DNA of 64,000 nt from contig CALJHE010000002.1 of assembly GCA_938075675.1 (NCBI GenBank), positions 81,984 to 145,983 on the forward strand, in the 5' to 3' direction. The translations under genes were made by a program, and so were the position numbers. Below are positions 17,246 through 25,290 of the stretch, one piece after another (the first letter of the stretch is position 1; every line of letters starts with the position of its first letter). The stretch is from Candidatus Poseidoniaceae archaeon (lineage in GTDB: Archaea; Thermoplasmatota; Poseidoniia; Poseidoniales; Poseidoniaceae). The notes under the pieces are model-generated. The model was not told the origin of the DNA and made no database searches. It saw only the letters and a program-made list of their open reading frames with translations.

Positions 17246-17977
17246 TCATCCTCCAATCATCATAACTGCGCTGAGATAGAGAATCATAGAAACTGCTACC
17301 CATCCCGGCATCCACCAAAGCACGTCTTTAAAACGTCCCATCATTCGTCCGGAAACACCTACTGCTATGGCAGAGGCAGCGCCAAAGAAAGAAGAGAAGG
17401 TTGCATTGAAGGAATCAATTTGAAAGCCCTTACTTGCCGGTGCAAAAAGTCCGACAATTACTGCAATAAGCAGTGGTAAGCCAATGCTGATGAACAACAC
17501 AATCAAAAGGCCTCGACCGGAAAGTTCCTGCTCTCGTGTATTCATCAAATCGTTCAAACGCTCATAATCCATAGCGAGGTCAGAAAGGATACCCTGTAAT
17601 GGAGAATCTTGTTCAATTGCCGTCTCGATGAGAACCATTACTCTCTGGACTTGGGAAGAACGTGTTTTCGCAGCGAAAGCCGAAAGAGCAGCGTCGAAAG
17701 ACGATGAATGGCTTTCCTCGAGAGTCTCTTTAAGCAACTTTCCTAAAACACCAGGGAGGGTTTTCGATTGCTCCATCATTGCTTCTTGAATACCTCTTCC
17801 AGCACCAACGGAGTCTGAAAGAGATTCGAGGAGCGAGGGTAATGCATTCTCTATAGAACGGCGGCGTCTTCGTTCAATCATTGGAGGTACTCCGCCTGCT
17901 GCACAAGCGATTCCAACAACAATCAATACAAGCAACAACAAATTGTCATTAAATGATTCGAGAAGACCGTAAATCAT
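17246..17977 (-). CDS. Tad/GspF-like membrane platform protein (TadC-like)
   Basis: This 243-residue membrane protein has an N-terminal helix (LLLLVLIVVGIACAAGG), a cytoplasmic helical GspF-type domain (around ALPSLLESLSDSVGAGRGIQEAM), and three C-terminal helices starting at GLLIVLFISIGLPLLIAVIVG. It is about half the length of a full GspF, as expected for Tad systems in which the platform is split into two proteins. Its last codons carry the ribosome-binding site of the ATPase gene, suggesting coupled translation. ATG 17977 gives MIYGLLESFND; it lies four bases past the stop of the upstream partner. Confidence 0.85.
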   Translation of the reverse strand: MIYGLLESFNDNLLLLVLIVVGIACAAGGVPPMIERRRRRSIENALPSLLESLSDSVGAGRGIQEAMMEQSKTLPGVLGKLLKETLEESHSSSFDAALSAFAAKTRSSQVQRVMVLIETAIEQDSPLQGILSDLAMDYERLNDLMNTREQELSGRGLLIVLFISIGLPLLIAVIVGLFAPASKGFQIDSFNATFSSFFGAASAIAVGVSGRMMGRFKDVLWWMPGWVAVSMILYLSAVMMIGG

Positions 17978-17981
17978 GAAA

Positions 17982-18563
17982 TCACAACCCCGGGTCTTTT
18001 GTGTGTGCCTTGAGGCCAATCATAAACATGCCAAGAAGGGTCAGGAGAAGTCCGACATTGACAACCATGTTGATGGTAGAAGCTGGAGGAAGTTGCATGA
18101 AAGCGCCAAGATCACCTGACATTAACTGAGGTATGAGACCTGCAATGGCTAGAATAATTGGGCCAATCATTGCAATTGAGAGTAGTGTTTCTGGCACTGC
18201 ACCAAGTTCTTCAATGTATTTTTTAACAGACTCAGTCCTTTCATTTTCCATACGTGTACCTTGCTTACGGAGGGTTTCGATGATATCGGTGTTTTGGGTG
18301 ACGTTGGTATACATTGTATTGAGCAGACGGGTATAACCGTCAGAATCAGCTTTGTTCATCAGCGACTTGAGTTCTGGCCCAAGACCACGGCTGTTTCCTT
18401 TGCGTAGTCGAGACATCATGGAGGAAAAATCCTCAGATATAATTCCGTATCCGCCGCTACCAATCGTGTGAATTGCTGCTTCAAGACCGACTCCAGACGA
18501 CATTAAGACATCCAAAGTACGGATGACATAGAGAACTTCTCTTTGCTCATCCAATTTACGCAC
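17982..18563 (-). CDS. Tad/GspF-like membrane platform protein (TadB-like)
   Basis: This 193-residue partner of the following gene has an N-terminal cytoplasmic domain with the GspF pattern (TLDVLMSSGVGLEAAIHTI). It ends with two strong membrane helices (SIAMIGPIILAIAGLIPQL and VNVGLLLTLLGMFMIGL). It starts with GTG at 18563, supported by GAGGTGA six bases upstream. It lies in the order small unknown gene, TadB-like, TadC-like, ATPase, with gaps of 4-10 bp, so the four are almost certainly one transcript. Confidence 0.85.
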   Translation of the reverse strand: MRKLDEQREVLYVIRTLDVLMSSGVGLEAAIHTIGSGGYGIISEDFSSMMSRLRKGNSRGLGPELKSLMNKADSDGYTRLLNTMYTNVTQNTDIIETLRKQGTRMENERTESVKKYIEELGAVPETLLSIAMIGPIILAIAGLIPQLMSGDLGAFMQLPPASTINMVVNVGLLLTLLGMFMIGLKAHTKDPGL

Positions 18564-18572
18564 GCTTTCACC

Positions 18573-18926
18573 TCAAACAATGTCTTCTAGTAGTTCAAAA
18601 GTGAACATTTTATTCGAGCTTTCGTATTCCATAGATGCAAAAATAACTTTGACATCTCGCTCTTCAAAGGGGTCATGGATAAACGGTTGTCCTGAGCGGA
18701 ACATCGTGAGAATTCTCTTGTAGTCGTCGATGGAAAGTTCACCTGTAACGGTGTATGCAGTGGATTCAGAACCCTCGTCGTGAAGGTCGTCCCCTTCCTC
18801 GCCACGTATGATGGTACGAGTAAGTCGTCGTGTAAGACGCACTTTCATATCGCAATTTGGGATTCGTACCCAATCTGCGCTTGTCGTCCCTGATGCTGGG
18901 CGAATAAAGAAATCCATACCTGCCAT
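18573..18926 (-). CDS. Small beta-rich protein of unknown function, first gene of the Tad-like operon
   Basis: This 117-residue soluble protein has no signal peptide or membrane segment and is rich in alternating beta strands (YTVTGELSIDDYKRIL, ERDVKVIFASMEYE). Its N-terminal half is basic (VRLTRRLTRTIIRGEE) and its C-terminal half acidic. I do not recognise a family. Its stop lies 9 bp from the TadB-like GTG, so it probably belongs to the same operon and may be a regulatory or assembly accessory protein. ATG 18926 has GAGGT seven bases upstream. Confidence 0.75.
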   Translation of the reverse strand: MAGMDFFIRPASGTTSADWVRIPNCDMKVRLTRRLTRTIIRGEEGDDLHDEGSESTAYTVTGELSIDDYKRILTMFRSGQPFIHDPFEERDVKVIFASMEYESSNKMFTFELLEDIV

Positions 18927-18986
18927 GTGGTGACCTCTAAACTACCCACATCATCGCAAGGTATTGAATGTTGGGGGGAATGAAGG

Positions 18987-19925
18987 TTAGCCGACAATTC
19001 TAAACCAGCCAAATCGTGGTTCATGTAGGGTTCCTTCATTTGAAAGTTCATCCAGTTTTTCTTCAGCGAGTCCACGGTCAAAGCCTCGTGCGACTGCATT
19101 GGTGAGAACAGTTTCAAAATCAACACCATCGCCTTGGTCAAGTTGCTCAATTATCGAGACAAGAGTGTCCTTCACTTCGTCATCATTCGATTCTGCCTCC
19201 GAAGGTGCATCACCTCCTGGAAGTTCAGTTTGCGATGGAGCAGCAACCGGTTGACTTGCAGCGTCCATGCGTCCTTCAGCAATATCCAATGCTTGCATAA
19301 CGTTGAGCGTGTAGGTTTCCACATCGATATCCCCGTAGTGATTTCGAGAAACCAGGAGGCCATCGATCATGTGCTCTGGAATTCCAGCAGCAACCAATCC
19401 TTCTCGGGTTGGTTCAGCAGCCAGTGAATCCGAGTAATTCTTCATTCGCTGGAGAGTATCCTCGCACGCACGTGTCAGCCACAAAGCATAACGTTGAGCG
19501 TCTATTTCACATGCTTCTTCAGGGCGAAGTGAAGTGTAAACAGCACCCTCATCGGTCTGATACCAGCGAGATTTAGCAACCATGAGGAGGAGAACTGGTT
19601 CACCCACTTCGGTTTTCTCAACTAAACTCATCGTAAGTTCTCTCATCGACTCACTTGCATAATCTCCAACAGAAAAATAATGGAGGCCAGATGGGTCTCT
19701 CATTTGTCCTTGGTAGAGTGTCGAGCCGTTCGATGTTTCTCGAACTTCAAGACGCTCAAGGAGACCTGCAACAACAACTCTGTTGACTTTGGCGCCAAGT
19801 TTGGTGATGACAAATGATGGGTCATATTCACCTGAGCCTTTCTCGTTAAGTGTTGCTTCACTGAATTCGGATGCGAGCATATGCCATGCTGATTGTCGTT
19901 TTGCACGTGTTCCAGATTGCATCAT
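18987..19925 (-). CDS. RPA-associated protein (archaeal COG3390-like, OB fold plus winged helix)
   Basis: This 312-residue protein is encoded directly after RPA with a 4-bp ATGA overlap. It begins with an OB-fold-like region (VNRVVVAGLLERLEV, then strands ending near LLLMVAKSRW). A helical middle and a Ser/Glu-rich linker follow. The C-terminal 60 residues (DTLVSIIEQLDQ through GFDRGLAEEKLDEL) look like the winged helix of RPA32. Archaeal proteins of this kind bind RPA and act with it on single-stranded DNA. ATG 19925 is chosen for the overlap; ATG at 19937 or 19922 is possible. Confidence in the family is moderate to good because of gene order. Confidence 0.85.
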   Translation of the reverse strand: MMQSGTRAKRQSAWHMLASEFSEATLNEKGSGEYDPSFVITKLGAKVNRVVVAGLLERLEVRETSNGSTLYQGQMRDPSGLHYFSVGDYASESMRELTMSLVEKTEVGEPVLLLMVAKSRWYQTDEGAVYTSLRPEEACEIDAQRYALWLTRACEDTLQRMKNYSDSLAAEPTREGLVAAGIPEHMIDGLLVSRNHYGDIDVETYTLNVMQALDIAEGRMDAASQPVAAPSQTELPGGDAPSEAESNDDEVKDTLVSIIEQLDQGDGVDFETVLTNAVARGFDRGLAEEKLDELSNEGTLHEPRFGWFRIVG

Positions 19926-21616
19926 GCCACCTTCCATTGAGCACGGATTTCAGTCGCCCTTAATCCCGCATCTTCGTCTACCATTGCCGCACCATCTGCC
20001 AGCATCATAGCACCTTGTTCATCAACAATTGTTCGACCGGATGCCTTGATTGTTCGACCAAGCATCTTACCCCGTAGCGATTGAACAAAGGCGACTTGCC
20101 CCAGATCGTTCACGGTATCTTGAAGTTCAGATTCAGTCATACCGAGAAGGCTGAGTGTCGCTTGTTTATTGGTGAGTAAAGAGACACTGGAACGGCCATC
20201 GTCTATTGCTAAACGTAGCCGGATATCGGTATTCCCGTCGTTTGGACCGTGTTCTGCGCAAGCACCGTCACGCAATACTCTACGGCATTCAGTACACCTC
20301 TGGATGAAACCGGAGTCTTCCCGTACACTCACGACGGTAGCGCTGGTCGAAACACCAACTCTACTTGCTCCGGTCGAAAGTTCAAACAACTCCACTTCTG
20401 CAGTGTGTGTTGTCAAATCTAAATCGCTGTCCCATGGTGGAGCATCGAGAAATTCCACTTGGTCTGCATTGTCTACGGTAATGTCAGGAATACCTTGCCA
20501 TGCTCGAACTCTGACACCTTTCAATCGAACGGTGATTGGCAACTTATCTTCAGTGATTGGTAATTCGCTCCACGCACTCATTCTGCAGCGACCAGTTGGG
20601 TCAGCAATTTGTCCAGACCAAAGGAATCGTTCTTCTCCGTCTCGGGTGAATGAACGCTTGGTCCATTCAGTAATCTGAACGACTGCATCAACATCTCGTG
20701 CTCCGTCCCGTAGTTCAGATAGCGTTAGCACGGTTTGCTGAGACAAGGTGTCTGCATCCGAGAAATTTTTGTCATGATAAACCTCGATTTTAGTCGTGCG
20801 GCCAAAGTTGAGCTCTGGTGTATCTCGGAAGGTTCGAACTTGAGCCCCCTCTATTTTGAGGAGCGTCCCTACTTCGTGTTCAAGCGGCTCCCATGAAAGG
20901 AAACCAATGGTGCCGGATTCATCGGCCAATCTTCCACGCACGATATCTATCGAACCAGATCCATCCTTACGGTGAATTTGGTCTGGTCGCGATGCGAGGA
21001 TTCGACCAACAACACAGACGTAGCCATCGGATGGCAACGAATCAATGTCTTGTGGTTCACCAGGTGCAGTAATAGGACGGGTTCCTTCACGAACGACTGC
21101 AATACGAGTTGATTGGTTAATATTGAGCGACATTTTTCCTTGATATTCGTTTACAGAAGCCCCTTCGATTCGTACGACTGAACCAGGCGTAATGTTCGAG
21201 TTCGGACCCCAGTCTTTGTATTCCCAACGGTTTTTTTGTCCATTTTCTTCCCAAGGATTGTCTTCAAGCAAACCAAATGCGATTTGCTTCTGTTCGCCAC
21301 GGATGGTTTGGTCTCGGATGTTGTGTGAGATTATCTCAACTTCAATTTCGATATCTTTGTCATCGCCTTTGAGTTCGCTCAGACTGCTCACCTTACGGGT
21401 GTTACGAGGTGCTGCAGAAGAACCACCTGATGAGCCTGAAGATGGTGCTGGGGTCTTGTCACCCTTGAACCGTCTTAGAATCGAACGCATGGCGTCTTGA
21501 GGTGGAATAAAGAATTCAGTCTCATACTTTTCAAATGCTGCGGCAACCTCTTCAGGGTCTGCATCAGGGCACTCGGAAAGAATTGACTTAACATGAGTTT
21601 CGTATTTTTCAGACAT
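19922..21616 (-). CDS. rpa: Replication protein A (single-stranded DNA-binding, multi-OB fold with zinc ribbon)
   Basis: This 564-residue RPA1-type protein starts with a helical segment (residues 1-50) and a Ser/Pro/Gly linker. At least three OB folds follow, marked by repeated strands such as GSVVRIEGASVNEYQGKMSLNI, GTLLKIEGAQVRTFRDTPELNFG and ITVRLKGVRVRAWQGIPDITV. Near residue 440 is a zinc motif CTECRRVLRDGACAEHG (three Cys and one His), inside the last OB fold as in RPA1. It would coat single-stranded DNA in replication and repair. ATG 21616 follows GAGGTC at a spacing near 9. The 191-bp leader region upstream (21617-21807) holds no clear gene. Confidence 0.94.
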   Translation of the reverse strand: MSEKYETHVKSILSECPDADPEEVAAAFEKYETEFFIPPQDAMRSILRRFKGDKTPAPSSGSSGGSSAAPRNTRKVSSLSELKGDDKDIEIEVEIISHNIRDQTIRGEQKQIAFGLLEDNPWEENGQKNRWEYKDWGPNSNITPGSVVRIEGASVNEYQGKMSLNINQSTRIAVVREGTRPITAPGEPQDIDSLPSDGYVCVVGRILASRPDQIHRKDGSGSIDIVRGRLADESGTIGFLSWEPLEHEVGTLLKIEGAQVRTFRDTPELNFGRTTKIEVYHDKNFSDADTLSQQTVLTLSELRDGARDVDAVVQITEWTKRSFTRDGEERFLWSGQIADPTGRCRMSAWSELPITEDKLPITVRLKGVRVRAWQGIPDITVDNADQVEFLDAPPWDSDLDLTTHTAEVELFELSTGASRVGVSTSATVVSVREDSGFIQRCTECRRVLRDGACAEHGPNDGNTDIRLRLAIDDGRSSVSLLTNKQATLSLLGMTESELQDTVNDLGQVAFVQSLRGKMLGRTIKASGRTIVDEQGAMMLADGAAMVDEDAGLRATEIRAQWKVA

Positions 21617-21807
21617 CGTCAAGACCTCTGCCTGATATGTTCGTTCGATGCCTGTACGGAGAACAGGCTGCGGGCTTTCGTGCGTTTTGGTTGAGACTGT
21701 ACACTCCCTTGACCTCCATGGGTAACTCAAGGAAAGACGACAGACCATAAAGAATGCCGTGAACATCTGTCCTTTTAGACGGACATCGAATCAAGTCACT
21801 GAACAAC

Positions 21808-23211
21808 TTAGGCGGGGTTAATTCGCAAACCTTGCATCAATAACACATCGGGCAAGTGCATTGCGCCGGATGAATAGGAACCTTGTACCCGAACATCGTC
21901 GCCGAGATAGACTTCCGAAGAAAGCGCCTTTGCTAAATTGCCTGATAGGCCAGCCTGTTTAACAGGCCCAAGGATTTCTCCACCTTCAACACGCAGCAAG
22001 GTGCTGGTGGTCACAGAAAAATCACCACTTGTCGGGTTTGCAGTGTGTGCGCCCATTACGCTGTGAACGATGTATCCATCCTCCATGCGTTCCAAGAGTG
22101 AATCTTGAGTGGAAGGCGTTCGAGTTGAAGTCATGTGTAGATCTGAGCAACCTGTATAGGGTGGACTTTGATGGCCACCTCGTACGGCGCAACCGTTCGT
22201 TTGAGCATGATCAATACGGCCTTCAGCAACTTGTTGGGCTGCATCACGTGTCGACCAAAGAGAACCAATCAATCGCCCGTTTTCAACGAGAGTTTGGCGA
22301 CGCGTTGGGACACCTTCACCGTCACGGGCTGAGGCAGATTTACCGCCTTCCATACGACCATCATCAATGAGTGATAGGTCTTCAGCGAGAACCATTTCAC
22401 CTTGCTTACCGGACCAGAATGATTCATCGCGAACCAAACGGTCGCCTCGTACGGCGGAAGGAACAACCATCGAGAACAGTGGGGAAAAACCTTCACTGGT
22501 CATCAAAACAGGAGTATCGTGAGCTTCAGTATTCACTTCAATAGGCCCACGTGTTTTCTGCGCCCAGTCTACTGCGACTGCGACGCAATCGGGAACTTGC
22601 TTCAATTTCTTTCGACTCGAATCCCCTTCGTACGAACTGGTAAGTTCGTCATCGGCCTCGATGGAAACTTGAACGCCAATTCCATGGGATGTCGTCACGC
22701 CGCTCGATTCGATGCCCTCACTGGTAAAAATTGCACCAGCGCTTGCACCAACGCCAAGACCGCCTCCCGTAACGACTGCTCGATCGTCGAGCGAAGCAAC
22801 TTCACTAAGGATGGCATCCGCCTGTTCAAGTAAATCTTCGGGACCGATGTTGAGGATGTTGGTATCAAAGAGTCCGCCGACTTTTCTCGCCGTCTGCTCA
22901 CTTGGTAGGACAAAACCTTCGACAGAAGGAGATGCTTTGGCAATGTCCCTCGCTTGCTGGAGAGCGTAATCAGCAGAAGTAAGGTCAACAAGATAAGCGT
23001 ATCCAAACCGGCCACCTTCGACCACTCGAACACCATATCCACCTTCGCCGCCACCTGCAGCAAGGGATATTTTGCCTGCTTCGATATCGATGCTGTGCCC
23101 GTAGGACTGTGTTGCCACGACTTCCCACTGTTCTATGCCTTGCGATTTACAAAGAGCACCAATTTGACGGCATCCCTCGGCAATTCTGTCTACTGCATCA
23201 TCTGGAAGCAT
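21808..23211 (-). CDS. pmbA: TldE/PmbA family protein, partner of TldD
   Basis: This 467-residue protein is the non-metal-binding half of the TldD/TldE heterodimeric metalloprotease. It shows the family fold blocks but not the HExxxH motif. The C-terminal part contains GGHQSPPYTGCSDLHM and TANPTSGDFSVTTSTLLRVEGGEI, typical of PmbA. The TldD gene lies 2 bp upstream in the same operon. In bacteria the pair matures peptides such as microcin B17; the archaeal substrates are unknown. Upstream of the next gene lies the RPA leader. Confidence 0.92.
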   Translation of the reverse strand: MLPDDAVDRIAEGCRQIGALCKSQGIEQWEVVATQSYGHSIDIEAGKISLAAGGGEGGYGVRVVEGGRFGYAYLVDLTSADYALQQARDIAKASPSVEGFVLPSEQTARKVGGLFDTNILNIGPEDLLEQADAILSEVASLDDRAVVTGGGLGVGASAGAIFTSEGIESSGVTTSHGIGVQVSIEADDELTSSYEGDSSRKKLKQVPDCVAVAVDWAQKTRGPIEVNTEAHDTPVLMTSEGFSPLFSMVVPSAVRGDRLVRDESFWSGKQGEMVLAEDLSLIDDGRMEGGKSASARDGEGVPTRRQTLVENGRLIGSLWSTRDAAQQVAEGRIDHAQTNGCAVRGGHQSPPYTGCSDLHMTSTRTPSTQDSLLERMEDGYIVHSVMGAHTANPTSGDFSVTTSTLLRVEGGEILGPVKQAGLSGNLAKALSSEVYLGDDVRVQGSYSSGAMHLPDVLLMQGLRINPA

Positions 23212-23213
23212 AT

Positions 23214-24656
23214 TCAGCCCACCAACGCTTGAGAAATTCGCATAATTGGACCACCATCACCAACCGGTACAGTTTGCCCTTTACCGCAGAAACCTGGGGC
23301 TGCAAGTCGAGCATCTCGGGTGAGACCGTCAACATCTTTCAGAATTTGAAGCGTTAAGCCGCTCACACTTACATCTTTGAGAGGACGTGTTAGTTCACCG
23401 TTCTCGATAAGCCAAGCCTCTTGGGCAGCGAATTGGAATGAACCTCGACCCGTATCCACTTGACCACCTCGTGAACCGCAAGCGTAAACGCCGTATTCGA
23501 TGTCTTCCATCAATTCGTCCATATCGTTGTGCGTTCCACCTTGAATGAGTGTGTTCGACATGCGGACCAATGGATGGTGGAGGCCATCTTGAGCCCTTGC
23601 ACCAGCATTCGGAGCGAGTCCAAAGTGGTAAGCTGTCTCCCGATGATTTAGATATTCAGTTAGAACTCCGTTCTTGATGAGACACTTCTCGCGGGTGTTG
23701 AGACCTTCATCATCAATCGGATGCGCCCCATAGCCGCCCCGAATAGTCGGATCATCGACTACAGTAACGATGTCATTACCAATGGTCTGGCCGAGTTTAC
23801 CATCAAGGCATGAATCGCCGGCTGCTACAAGGTCAGCCTCACAGGGGTGTCCAAGCGCTTCATGGATGTAGACGCCGGTCAAATCACGGTCAGCAATCAG
23901 CGGCATCTTACCCGAAGGTGCACGTTCTGCCTTCAGCAAGCGAAGGGTCGCAATTCGCGCAACTTCACCCAGTTGGCCAAGGTCACAGGCTTCGATAACT
24001 TCCAGCCCACCTTCGCCACCATGCCTCGTTCTATAGGAGACTACTTCGCCTCCCTCACGGCCAGTGACGCTTGCATTAATCAATGAGCGTTGGAACGACC
24101 AAGTTCGATTCATCCCTTCACTGGTCATCAATTCAGTGTGCAGATGTTCATCGCTCCAACCGCAGGTTACTGAGATGATACGGTCATCGTCTGCAGCGCT
24201 GTCGTGAAGAGTTCGAAGATGCTCTATCTTCGTCTGAAGATCGGTGTGACGAACATCCTTTTTCGATTTCCAGTGTATTTCATCTTCAAAGATAGGGACT
24301 TCAGCTAACTGTACGGGCTTGTCTTTCGACGAGCGGCGAGCGGCAACCGCTTTGGCCAGTCGAACTGTTGACTCTATTTGCGAAGGCAAAGATATCAAGT
24401 CAGTGGTGGAATGTACACCCCATGCCCCGTCAGCGAGGATGCGGAGGGTTACACCAACTTCTTGGCCTGGTATTGCACGCTCAAGTTTTGCATCTCGTAG
24501 TGCAACGCTGGAGTCTGTGATTGCCATCAGTCGTACCTCAGCATAGGATGCTCCGAGGTCTTGAGCATGGTCGAGAGCCGACTGGATTTTCGATTGGTTC
24601 AGATATCGACCAGTACTCGGCTTATGCTCATCGTTGGGACTTGCGCTCATCACCAT
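23214..24656 (-). CDS. tldD: TldD family zinc metalloprotease
   Basis: This 480-residue catalytic subunit of the TldD/E protease has the metal motif HEALGHPCEAD (HExxxH with the downstream Glu/Asp) in the middle of the chain and the C-terminal block APGFCGKGQTVPVGDGGP, whose Cys is the usual third ligand. It pairs with the TldE gene placed 2 bp downstream. Two start codons (ATG 24656 and ATG 24650) are possible and neither has a strong ribosome site; the longer is given. The N-terminal peptide MVMSASPNDEHKPS is not conserved in the family. Confidence 0.94.
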   Translation of the reverse strand: MVMSASPNDEHKPSTGRYLNQSKIQSALDHAQDLGASYAEVRLMAITDSSVALRDAKLERAIPGQEVGVTLRILADGAWGVHSTTDLISLPSQIESTVRLAKAVAARRSSKDKPVQLAEVPIFEDEIHWKSKKDVRHTDLQTKIEHLRTLHDSAADDDRIISVTCGWSDEHLHTELMTSEGMNRTWSFQRSLINASVTGREGGEVVSYRTRHGGEGGLEVIEACDLGQLGEVARIATLRLLKAERAPSGKMPLIADRDLTGVYIHEALGHPCEADLVAAGDSCLDGKLGQTIGNDIVTVVDDPTIRGGYGAHPIDDEGLNTREKCLIKNGVLTEYLNHRETAYHFGLAPNAGARAQDGLHHPLVRMSNTLIQGGTHNDMDELMEDIEYGVYACGSRGGQVDTGRGSFQFAAQEAWLIENGELTRPLKDVSVSGLTLQILKDVDGLTRDARLAAPGFCGKGQTVPVGDGGPIMRISQALVG

Positions 24657-24707
24657 GATGCAATGCAGTATGCGAGGGTGTTTGAAGTCTACTCCGTTTC
24701 GATTTGA

Positions 24708-25265
24708 TTACGATGTAAATTCAGCAGAAACGATATGGCCGATGAGAGAAGAGTCCGTCAGAGCCTCATGTTCCGATTCAAACTTCATTCCGAGTCGAGA
24801 TGCACCTTCCTTCGAAAGCGAATATTCCATCGGTACGGATTGAAAACCAAGGTCGGATAGAAGAGACTGGGCCATCGATTCGGAAGTAGAAAAATCATGA
24901 GGAATAGGGACGCAGTCCGAATGCGCCTCGTCGGTGCTGTCTGCATGAGGGAGCCGGAGAAGATATCCCGAAGTGTCCTTGTTACGAACTCCAGCACGTT
25001 TGAATGCCTCAGAGACATGGTGAGTTCCACTGAGGTAACGTAAGAACTCGGCATCCAATGAACGGGCGAGTGCTGTCGAACGCAACCATCTACGAGAAGC
25101 ACAATTCCACGCAGTCCAGAGTTGAGATTCTGATTGAATACAGTCCTGCCCAATCAAGACCCAATCGGCGTTAGGACGCACTTCAAGAAAGCGAGTAAGT
25201 ACTTCCTTTGCCTGAACTGGTGATTCACTGCTCCATGCAAAGCAAGGGAACGATGGTTGTGCCAT
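24708..25265 (-). CDS. KEOPS complex subunit Cgi121 homologue
   Basis: This 185-residue protein fits the CGI-121/TPRKB family. A segment around AWNCASRRWLRSTALARSLDAE and the conserved block FLRYLSGTHHVSEAFKRAGV correspond to the helices and turn where Cgi121 meets Bud32 and the tRNA 3' end. KEOPS makes the t6A37 modification. The other KEOPS genes are not in this window. Start ATG 25265 gives MAQPSFPCFAW, which matches the first beta strand expected for the family. It lies 25 bp after the Hel308 stop on the same strand. Confidence 0.75.
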   Translation of the reverse strand: MAQPSFPCFAWSSESPVQAKEVLTRFLEVRPNADWVLIGQDCIQSESQLWTAWNCASRRWLRSTALARSLDAEFLRYLSGTHHVSEAFKRAGVRNKDTSGYLLRLPHADSTDEAHSDCVPIPHDFSTSESMAQSLLSDLGFQSVPMEYSLSKEGASRLGMKFESEHEALTDSSLIGHIVSAEFTS

Positions 25266-25290
25266 GGTGATTCCAAGAGGAGATTCTCTT

